Below, in pieces: positions 56,755 to 64,000 of a stretch of DNA of 64,000 nt; positions within the stretch are counted from its first letter, which is position 1, and each line of letters begins with the position of its first letter. This DNA is from Monomorium pharaonis (lineage: Eukaryota; Arthropoda; Insecta; Hymenoptera; Formicidae), in NCBI RefSeq assembly GCF_013373865.1, contig NC_050472.1:9109276-9173275 (forward strand), read 5' to 3'. The notes beneath the pieces were generated by a model that saw only the letters and a list, made by a program, of their open reading frames with translations, was not told where the DNA came from and did no database searches. The position numbers and the translations under genes are program-made.

Positions 56755-57436
56755 TATAATGCTTTATATATATAATGTTAATAGCATTATGGAAACTTAT
56801 TCTTAGAAATCTTCAGACAAAGACAAATAAGATGACAAAAGCATTCAGATTATAAACTTTCTTAAAATGTTCAAAATACATTTGAATAAAGTTTTCATTT
56901 ATCTAATATTATTATTATTACATTGTCAAATTTTTTAATAAAACGTTTTACTTGCATTATTATTCAAATGAAAGAAGAAACTGATGGCATAATATGGTCA
57001 ATGTTTGGTTTGGTGAAATGACTTCTAGCAACGTTACAATGGAAGAATCTCCTTTCGCCATGACTTTTTTTACGTTAAGCTAGGCGATCTACTAATTTTC
57101 TTTCGGTTTTTTTTTTATTTGTTAGTAGTTTTTTCACATTTATGTACAATATTTAATATTGATATTTTTTATACGTTATTTTTGCAATATATTTTATATT
57201 TTATTATTCTAAGTTCTGAATATTATTCTACGTTTCAAAGAGGCCTAAAACAGTTTATTTTTATTGATGCTTTTTTACAATCTTTAATAAGTATCTTGTG
57301 TACATTTTTTGGTTTTTATTTTTACCTCAAAATATTAAACAAATGTTCTCATATAGTTTCTTCTCCGTTCAGTTTGGCGTCTGTCTTCTTATGCGTAGCG
57401 CCTAATGCCACCTTATGTGAGAATCTTGTTTTATGC
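56333..57436. other. AT-rich spacer with a TA microsatellite
   Basis: A TA run lies at about 56696-56758. No gene: a hydrophobic frame at 57119-57439 lacks codon structure and ends inside a repeat. Confidence 0.4.
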
Positions 57437-57550
57437 TAACACGTAAAACATAACGTAGGCAACGCACAAAGGACGTAGTATAAGAAGTGGTACGTGTCTT
57501 ACGCTACGTTCTTCTTTGTGCATTGCTTGCGTTACGTTTTACGTGTTGAC
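57437..57550. repeat. Hairpin MITE with AACACGTAAAAC ends
   Basis: Arms share AACACGTAAAACATAACG and CAACGCACAAAG with inverted counterparts, 114 bp in total. The internal ACGCACAAAG block is also in the hairpin at 35789-35980. Confidence 0.75.
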
Positions 57551-57870
57551 GTACAGCTATAGGTTCTCAAAAGAGGTGGTGTAAGGCTCTACGGCAATGC
57601 ATGTGCAGTGATCCTAAAGACCATGACACATAAATTCTGTAACTGTAAACATAAACATAACGTATGGTGTTTTTAAATAAAAGTAAAAACGAGCGAGGAC
57701 AATTACATGTGTTACGTCCGGCGGGGTTATAGGAAGTGTATGAGCGGAGTAAGAAACGATAAAGAAAGCGAAACGAAAGAATATATTAGTTTAGTTCGTA
57801 TATTTAGGTAAAATCAATTTCATTCGGGCCAGGATAACCGTGTCCGACCTTACTGCTCTTATTGAGACAG

Positions 57871-58164
57871 TTACGGGCCCTTGATAGCGTGATTGGGGAG
57901 GGGTGCCGTGATTGAGGGGCGAGATCGTCGGGTTGCCCGTCGATGAACCTGCGTTAACAGTAGCCTCGCGGGGAGGCGGCGTTGGCGGAGTTGGCGCGTT
58001 GACCGAGAAAAGCTCCTGAGGTGTCGGGGTGTAGCTAGCGCTCTAATTAGGCCCTGAGGGGGTGGAGGCAGGAATACTCGCGGGTCGAACACCCCTCCGG
58101 ACTCGTATTCGGCCTGGAGCCGCTTCAGTTGAATACGGCGTCCGGCCCGCCGTGATCTGCCCAT
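57871..58164 (-). CDS. LTR-located ORF of L1
   Basis: 97 residues starting MGRSRRAGRRIQLKRLQAEY and followed by GGVFDPRVF and a proline run, then an Arg-rich tail. The N-terminus aligns with the L2 ORF (MGxxxxxxR, LKRLxxEYxSxGxFDPxxF). Conservation between two separate insertions suggests a real element-encoded peptide, perhaps a small basic nucleic-acid-binding protein or the start of a longer product. It is shorter than the L2 frame, so one of them is truncated or extended by mutation. I recognise no known family. Confidence 0.4.
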   Translation of the reverse strand: MGRSRRAGRRIQLKRLQAEYESGGVFDPRVFLPPPPQGLIRALATPRHLRSFSRSTRQLRQRRLPARLLLTQVHRRATRRSRPSITAPLPNHAIKGP

Positions 58165-58339
58165 CTTGAACGCAGCAATGCCATCTTTATAATTATTATA
58201 AGAAAGACGCGTGGTTCGATACGTATAGATATTACGAATAAAGGATAGGATAGGGGTATCTTTATTACGTAAATAATCCGGCCGTTTGATCGCTTTATAA
58301 TTACGCTAGCACAAAAGATTCGTATGGGGAAATGCTTAG

Positions 58340-58730
58340 GCGGTTAGCGAGAGAAAGAGAGAAAGGGTCTGCGCCCGACCCCTCTGAGGAAACGCGAAAA
58401 CGCGCTTTCGCAGGGGGGGGGGGGCAACCGGCGTGGCCGCGCTATCGGGGAAGACGCGCGGGCGTCGCGAGTCCTCCCGACCCGCGAGCGAACCTCACTC
58501 TCCCCTCCGTAGGACACTATCGCGGCAAAGATCTTCCGAATCTGCTTGAGGAAAAAGAAAAAGAGCCAAAGAGAGAGAGAGAGAGAGAGAAAGGATCAGC
58601 GTCTGACCCCTCTGAGGAAAACGCGCTCTCGCAGGGGAGACCGGCGTGGCCGCGCTATCGGGGAAGACGCGCGGGCGTCGCGAGTCCTCCCGATGCGCAG
58701 ACGAATCCCCCCCCCCTCTCTTCCGTATAA
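58340..58730. repeat. Tandem duplication in L1
   Basis: Two copies of a GC-rich unit, about 58362-58480 and 58596-58695. They share GACCCCTCTGAGGAAA, GGCGTGGCCGCGCTATCGGG and GACGCGCGGGCGTCGCGAGT, and are separated by a GA-rich tract. Frames over it are compositional. Confidence 0.8.
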
Positions 58731-58948
58731 CTCTTCACTAGGCGAAGAAGGGAAAGAAAAAATAAAAAGATTCGCTCGGAATTAGAAGCAATCACTCACT
58801 TTATATAAAAGAAAGGAACGACGTTGAACTCTAGCACCTTTACACTTAATTATGCTTGCTCACAATCGGATCTATATATATAAAAAAACAAAACGTAAGA
58901 GATGGTTAGGTGCGGAAGTTGCCGCCTCGATTCATACAAACTGAGTAT

Positions 58949-59350
58949 GATCTTGCGGAAATAATCAAAGTCCGAAATTCACAATTTTAATTTACACTCA
59001 AACGGCTAAGTCCGGAGTATAATTTCGGGAGCGTCCCAGATGCGCACAGTAATAAACGGACACAGCAGGCTGAGTGAAACGGACACAGCAACAAACGGAC
59101 ACAGACCAAACGGACAGAGTAATAAACGGACACAGTAACAAACGGACACAGTGCGAAACGGACACAGACCAAATGCGCACGGACCAAATGCACACGGACC
59201 AAATGCGCACACTGCACATGCACGCACTGCACGTGCGCACGGACCAAATGCAATCCATGTACATTGCAAGCAGAGTAAAGTCCACATAGGTTTGCGACTT
59301 GGACGGGGTAAGTGCGGTAGAGGGGCCGAAAGCCCCCTTTGCATCTTTCC

Positions 59351-59415
<65 letters not shown>

Positions 59416-59904
59416 CAAAGCATTCACTGCATCACATGGGTTTGCGACTTTCCGTGTATGCATTTAGTCCGTGCGCATGTGCAGTGTGCGCATTTGGTCT
59501 GTGTCCGTTTCGCTCTGTGCGCATTTGGTCTGTGTCCGTTTTGCACTGTGTCCGTTTCGCTCTGTGTCTGTTTGTTACTGTGTCCGTTTATTACTGTGTC
59601 CGTTTGGTCTGTGTCCGTTTGTTACTGTGTCCGTTTTACTCAGCTTACTGTGTCCGTTTATTACTGTGCGCATCTGGGACTCACTCATAATCTCGCGGAA
59701 ATAATCAAAGTCCGAAATTCACAATTTTATTTTACACTCAAACGGCTAAGTCCGGAGTATGATCTTGCGGAAATAATCAAAGTCCGAAATTCACGATTTT
59801 ATTTTACACTCAAACGGCTAAATCCGGAGTATGATCTCGTGGAAATAATCAAAGTCCGAAATTCACGATTTTATTTTACACTCAAACGGCTAAGTCCGGA
59901 ATCC
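58949..59904. repeat. 72-bp tandem repeat split by F2
   Basis: Four units: one at 58949-59020 and three at 59689-59904. Each has GCGGAAATAATCAAAGTCCG and TTTTACACTCAAACGGCTAA. The foldback element F2 lies between unit one and the rest. Confidence 0.85.
59033..59680. mobile_element. Foldback element F2, same core as F1
   Basis: Ends GTCCCAGATGCGCACAGTAA in inverted orientation. The arms are degenerate tandem copies of a 15-16 bp unit, GGACACAGT plus AATAAAC-like spacer. The core (about 59230-59455) contains GGTTTGCGACTTGGACGGGG, GGGGCCGAAAGCCCC, a GT run (59353-59410) and GCAAAGCATTCACTGCATCA. It is the same as F1's core in opposite orientation. The CCCAGAT tip links it to the CCCAG elements. 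Confidence 0.82.
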
Positions 59905-60024
59905 CAATTTTTTCAATTCTTACGAAACTAATCTAAGTCCGAAAAATAATTTTCTATCAGCGACTTACTATGTACTTTTGGCAGAATTGAGAAGGCAAAT
60001 CTGGGTTTCGCCCGAAAATCTCGC

Positions 60025-60032
60025 CTTATATA
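60025..60032 (-). promoter_or_regulatory. TATA box of L1
   Basis: The minus strand reads TATATAAGGCGAG; L2 has TATATAAGCGAG at 61809. Conservation between the two units and agreement with the ORF strand support an LTR promoter. Confidence 0.5.
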
Positions 60033-60640
60033 CCCCAAAATGAAGGTAATTGGGGGTGAAGAGCTATGAGCGGCGGGTCGTAAATCTACCTGACGCCTGT
60101 CAATTATTTCTGCAATTAGTTAATTTTTGTATTTGATTTTACTTTCGTCAGATGGGATCTTGTTCCCGCGCTCATATTCTCCACTTGCGCGGCGCGTGAC
60201 TTTCGCCCGCTCTTTTTAATTGACCGAATTCTTAATTCTCGTTTTTCATCATGGACTTCGGGATACGAGACTTTGCGACCACGGAGGTTCCGCGTGCTCC
60301 TCCTCGCGCCCGAAGTCCGTTGAAGTCATTTATCGTTAATTAAGGACGTTCGGACACCGCTGTCCCGCGCCGAACACTTCCGCACGATTGCGGGTGCACA
60401 GCCACACGCAACAGTAGAGCCCTGCCCCTTTTCTAATGAATTATTATTGAATTAATTTGTTATTAACTTACGCAGTTTATATTAACAGTCTGGGGCTGAG
60501 GCGCCTCAGAATGAATCTGTAAAAGAAGGGGGGGGGGGTGTTACGTCCGATATTTTGGTGTGGATGGATGGTAAGGGACAAGATAGATGATGTTGATTTT
60601 ACCCTGCAAGAGGGAATAAGAAAGAAAAAAAAATTTGATG

Positions 60641-61111
60641 TTAACTTATGTACATTTTATTTATTCTGGAGCCTATCTTCACCGTACACAGCTTCCAAGC
60701 TTGCCTTTCTGGTGAAGACTTATGGGCTACAGTATATCCGGGGGGGGGGGAGAACAATAGATGCACGGTCCCGCGAAGAGATTCGTTTCGCGATATCTGG
60801 CACTTTGGTCTAGTGGCGAGTGCTTGGGGAGGTTTTACTTGGCACCGGACGGGTACTGGTCGCGCCCGAATCCTCGTCAGAGCGATGTTGAAAGCTCGCG
60901 GTTTTGCGAGTTGTCTTTGGGAGGTTTTTGTAATCTTTTTTGGAGGGGGTAGCGTGAATGGGCCCGGTGAAAGAGGGTCCCCGTAGATTGTGTCTGCAGC
61001 GTCCGGAAACGGAGTTCGATCGAAGATCGACGGGTCGAACTCCCCGAAAGAGTAATACTCTTTTTTTAGGCGTTTTAGGTACGCCCTCCATCCGCCTTTA
61101 TTTTTGCCCAT
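60641..61111 (-). CDS. LTR-located ORF of L2
   Basis: 156 residues from ATG at 61111, beginning MGKNKGGWRAYLKRLKKEYY and continuing FGEFDPSIFDRTPFPDA, then a basic, Pro-rich region. It is homologous at the N-terminus to the L1 ORF at 57871-58164. It lies downstream of the conserved minus-strand TATA box and entirely within the LTR-like unit. No signal peptide, membrane segment or known catalytic motif is visible. Function unknown; it may be an LTR-encoded accessory protein or the 5' part of gag. Confidence 0.4.
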   Translation of the reverse strand: MGKNKGGWRAYLKRLKKEYYSFGEFDPSIFDRTPFPDAADTIYGDPLSPGPFTLPPPKKITKTSQRQLAKPRAFNIALTRIRARPVPVRCQVKPPQALATRPKCQISRNESLRGTVHLLFSPPPGYTVAHKSSPERQAWKLCTVKIGSRINKMYIS

Positions 61112-61339
61112 GATCTTTCTAAAAATGCGGTAGCCATGTTAATTTCCTTGATGGATCGCGGTAGGGAAGTTATCTTAATGTGAGCGTAAGGTTATTTTTA
61201 TAATGATTTTTAGCTGTAAGAAGTTTTGATGTAAGGCGAGGAAATTTTTAAGGGGGGAAGGGAATAGGGCTGCGTGAACAGTAAGGTGGCTTAGATCGAC
61301 CGTGCACGGTGCCGATGAAAGGGGGGTGGGGTAAGGAAT

Positions 61340-61590
61340 TACAACAGTAACGCGCCTCAAACAGGCCAAGCGCGATACTAAATGGCGAAGAAACGGAAGA
61401 ATTTGTGATAGTAATGTGCCTCAGACAGGCCAAGCATACTATAAGTAAGGGATCTTTTAATAGTAGGGCGGCTCTGTTAGGTCAAGCGGTGTACTGTTCA
61501 ATAAGGAATGAGAATGGAAGAATTGGTTCCTCCCCTTTTTTTATAATTTTTTTTGGTAGCGTGCCTCTGACAGGCCAAGCACGGCATCGT
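61340..61590. repeat. Short tandem repeat in L2
   Basis: Four copies, about 70 bp apart, of a motif around GCCTCAGACAGGCCAAGC (about 61351, 61419, 61470 diverged, 61563), separated by AT-richer spacers. Confidence 0.7.
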
Positions 61591-62080
61591 AAATGAAAGA
61601 TGGGAGAATGATATGGAGAAGAAATGAGAATTTCCAGAGATCTTGCCGAAGTCGAGTATAATTTTTGATCCTTCTTACAGTTATACTTACAACGCTGTAT
61701 GTGATTTCGCTGTAAAATCTTTCTGTGTGATCTGTTTAGTCAGAGTAACTTCTGCCAGACTATCGGATTAAGACTAGTCGAATTTCACCAAATTTCGCTC
61801 GCTTATATATCATTAGGTTGGTGGTGGTGCGGCGAGGGGATAGCAAAATTCGGGGAAATTAGGGTGGTAAATCGTGGAGTAATTTGTTGATTATTTCCGA
61901 AATTGTTAATACTATTATTTAAAGAAATCATCTGTAATAAGTTATTTTAACTTGCTATCAATATTCTTTTGTCGCCTTGTTCCTATTTTTATTAATTTAG
62001 GAATTATTAATTCGCCCTTTTTTCACTATAGAGATTTATAAGACTTTCCGTAGCGCATGCTGGTTCCGCGTGATTAATAG

Positions 62081-62380
62081 CAGAGAGGAACCTGAGAGCG
62101 GCCACTGCGGCTTTTTTCGTGCGACCAATATTTGACTAGCATCAGCGCCAAACGTGAATGTAAAGCCCGTTCTACATTAATTGCAGTTGCCAGTTGCAAT
62201 TTGCAACACCCAATAAATGTCGAGCTTTAACTAGAAACTAAGCGCCTATTGGATGTCAAGTCGCAACTAGCTGCTTGCGATTAATGTAAAACAAACTTTA
62301 CATCCACGTTTGGCGCTGATGTTAGTCAAATATCGGTCACACGAAAAAGGCCGCGATGGCCGCTCTCAGGTTCCTCTCTG
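62081..62380. mobile_element. hAT-like MITE, TTAATAG duplication
   Basis: 300 bp with ends CAGAGAGGAACCTGAGAGCG in inverted orientation and TTAATAG at 62074-62080 and 62381-62387. The CAGAG tip and 7-8 bp duplication fit hAT elements. The arms continue as an almost full-length palindrome. It is inserted in L2. Confidence 0.88.
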
Positions 62381-63182
62381 TTAATAGTATGAATGAAGTT
62401 GTGCCTAAATTGCGAGATTTCGTTTATTAATATTAAGATTAGGAAAAAGGCGAACTGTATTTTGAAGCATATCTTATTTTGACCATCATTAAGTAAAGAA
62501 AAGGTTTAACTAATTTAATCTATTGTTTAGTTGATACTTTTGTTGTTTAGATTTTTACATGTGTTTTATTCAGAATTGTATTTTGATAGCAATTGTGTGA
62601 ATAAATTCGACTCCAGGATTTATCCCTTTTTTTGATGTCCTCTTAATCCGCGTGATTACAATCAAATTATAATATTAATAATGCTAGATTGATTTTGAAC
62701 ATGTGAGCGCGTCACGCTTGCGCCGCGTGGACGATGTGCGGACCGCGTGATTGAGCGCGCGCGCTTGATCAGCTGATCGCGAAATGAATTTAGTGTCTCT
62801 AATTTTTCGTATGCGCACAGCGCGATTGTCAGGTGGATGTTAAGTTTTCTTGTGGTTCATCTTCTTGCACGCTGCCCGAGTGGCGCGACGGGGGAGGAGA
62901 ATTTCACGGGCGGCCAGAAAAGAAAAGAAATTTTCTGTGCCGGACGTAACAGGGGAGTCGCCTTCCTTTGGAGATTTTACGCTTTCTTCGATAATTTGCC
63001 GGTAATTAATGTTTTAGATTAAGCATGCGTGCCATCTGTATGGACCGCATGCTTACGGCGCGTGATACCCTGGGCCCGGCGGCGCGTGAACGTCAGCGCC
63101 TAGCCACCAGGCAATACGATTTTTCGCGCGATGCTCTGTATGATCGTAACGGACGGCGCGAATGATTTAGCCGGACGTAACA

Positions 63183-64000
63183 CATGTAATAACGATGAAA
63201 AAACTTAATAAATATTTTTTAAATTTAATATCTCTTTTATTAATGTAAAATTAAAAAGCCTAGGAAAAAATTTTTATATATAAACATAAATTATATGAGA
63301 CATATGTAGCTATATATAATTATATATAAATTATGTTTATATATGTTCATATTAATTTAATTCTTTTTTTTGTAAAATTTCTATTTAGTAGAAAAGTAAT
63401 ACTAATAATAACGAAAAGGTAAAATATAATTTAAAAATAATTTTTGTATTGCCTCTTTAAACTTAACTTTTTTTTTAAGAATCAATACAAAAATTACCTT
63501 TTTATATAATTATTTTTTGTCCTCGCGATCATCATTATTATTATTTTTCTTATAACAAACAAATTTTACAAAAGAAAGAAACTAATATGAACATATATGG
63601 ACATATTTCGTATATAACTACATATTATAGTCATATATGTTCTTATATAATTTTTGATGTTTATATATAAAAATTGTTTTCTGGGAAAAAAAAAAAGATC
63701 AATGTTATACAATATGAAAATTATTTGTACAAATAAAATAATAAAAAAAATAATAACTTATGAAAAACTTTACAAAGTTAAAAAAGATATGTCAAGTATA
63801 TATGTCAAGTATATAAACACATTCAAAAATGGTTCTATTCAAAAATTATGTGAAAAATGGGAATATAAGTGATAACATATAATAAAGCAGAAATTGACAG
63901 ATAGTAAAGCAATATCCGAGTCACATTAATTGCATTTTTGTATATATATTTATCAATATCAATAACATAGAGCCTTGGAAATTCAGAAAAAATACGAGCC
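63183..64000. other. AT-rich spacer and start of a dispersed repeat
   Basis: 63268-63680 has inverted AT-rich words (TATATATAAACATAAATTA and complement). 63768-64000 is the second copy of the repeat at 38060-38283, with a small local duplication of GTCAAGTATATA. No gene. Confidence 0.5.

Larger units (their letters stand above)
60539..62951 (-). mobile_element. Long LTR-like unit L2 (inner), GGGG duplication
   Basis: 2413 bp from TGTTACGTCCGA to GCCGGACGTAACA, flanked by GGGG at 60535-60538 and 62952-62955. The left flank is a longer G run, so the duplication is slightly ambiguous. It lies inside L1. It contains the antisense ORF 60641-61111, a TATA box at 61809-61802 (minus), short tandem repeats at 61340-61590 and a hAT-like MITE (62081-62380). 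Confidence 0.75.
57710..63182 (-). mobile_element. Long LTR-like unit L1 (outer), CATG duplication
   Basis: Begins TGTTACGTCCGG and ends CCGGACGTAACA, flanked by CATG at 57706-57709 and 63183-63186. It contains a second unit of the same kind (L2) and foldback element F2. Subtracting L2, its duplication and F2 leaves about 2408 bp, nearly the length of L2 (2413 bp). A minus-strand TATATAAGG (60032-60025) and the ORF at 57871-58164 give it minus orientation. No gag or pol is present. Solo LTR of unusual length is the simplest reading; a DNA element with 12-bp inverted ends is the alternative. Confidence 0.75.

Noticed and set aside
57119..57439. 106-codon hydrophobic plus-strand frame
   Set aside because: AT-rich, no start context, overlaps a hairpin MITE at its end and has no recognisable domain.
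58987..59931. Open frames with Val-Cys or His-Thr runs on both strands over F2
   Set aside because: Produced by the GT microsatellite, the repeat arms and the 72-bp tandem units.
1..64000. CRISPR arrays, bacterial operons, riboswitches or replication origins
   Set aside because: Sequence is eukaryotic (spliced genes, LTR and MITE content); the tandem repeats seen have no unique-spacer architecture and no associated genes.

Overview
The window looks like transposon-rich intergenic or intronic DNA from an insect genome, most likely a hymenopteran and probably an ant. It is AT-rich with scattered CpG-rich islands, has short AT-rich introns, and carries an arthropod-type TATA/Inr/DPE promoter. 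The mix of Helitron, hAT, PIF/Harbinger, mariner and Gypsy-like elements also fits. The species assignment is inference; no database search was possible.

Layout. 1-2.3 kb: small MITE and a foldback element (F1, 899-1802). 2.3-7.7 kb: decayed Helitron on the minus strand, split by a long-TIR insertion (4272-5320). 7.7-13.4 kb: AT-rich interspersed repeats and CT microsatellites. 13.5-15.1 kb: long CCCAG-ended element (M1) with a 5S-like core. 15.5-17.2 kb: hAT transposase pseudogene. 17.9-23.6 kb: a PIF/Harbinger MITE directly abutting a complete PIF/Harbinger transposon (18040-23563). That transposon has an intact six-exon MADF-BESS gene and an intact two-exon DDE transposase. 24.5-25.5 kb: mariner-like relic cut by two MITEs. 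26-36 kb: repeats, a solo LTR, a second 5S-cored element (M2) and possible exons of an unknown gene (28.3-28.8 kb). 36.6 kb: a first exon encoding a signal peptide, the best host-gene candidate. 38.5-41 kb: MITE and three consecutive large hairpins. 41.2-45.5 kb: a sense-oriented solo LTR with a textbook core promoter, 134 bp upstream of a six-exon SAM-domain gene whose introns hold solo LTRs and repeat arms. 45.7-48 kb: a young gag-only LTR retrotransposon nested in a MITE. 48-50.8 kb: further CCCAG/CCCTAG elements (M4 with a tRNA-like core, M5, M6). 52.4-55 kb: decayed tnp2-like transposase. 55.7-56.3 kb: candidate exon containing a coding CA microsatellite. 57.7-63.2 kb: two nested, very long LTR-like units (about 2.4 kb each without insertions). 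They share an antisense ORF and a conserved TATA box, and host a second foldback element (F2) and a hAT-like MITE.

The most interesting pattern is a recurring modular architecture (M1-M6, F1, F2). Terminal CCCAG/CCCTAG-type ends are followed by arms built from a short, family-specific, often palindromic word. The arms surround a core that can be shared between elements with different arms. Two cores are 5S rRNA-like and one is tRNA-like (RNA polymerase III signals). Nested insertions with target-site duplications and empty-site comparisons give an unusually clear insertion history.
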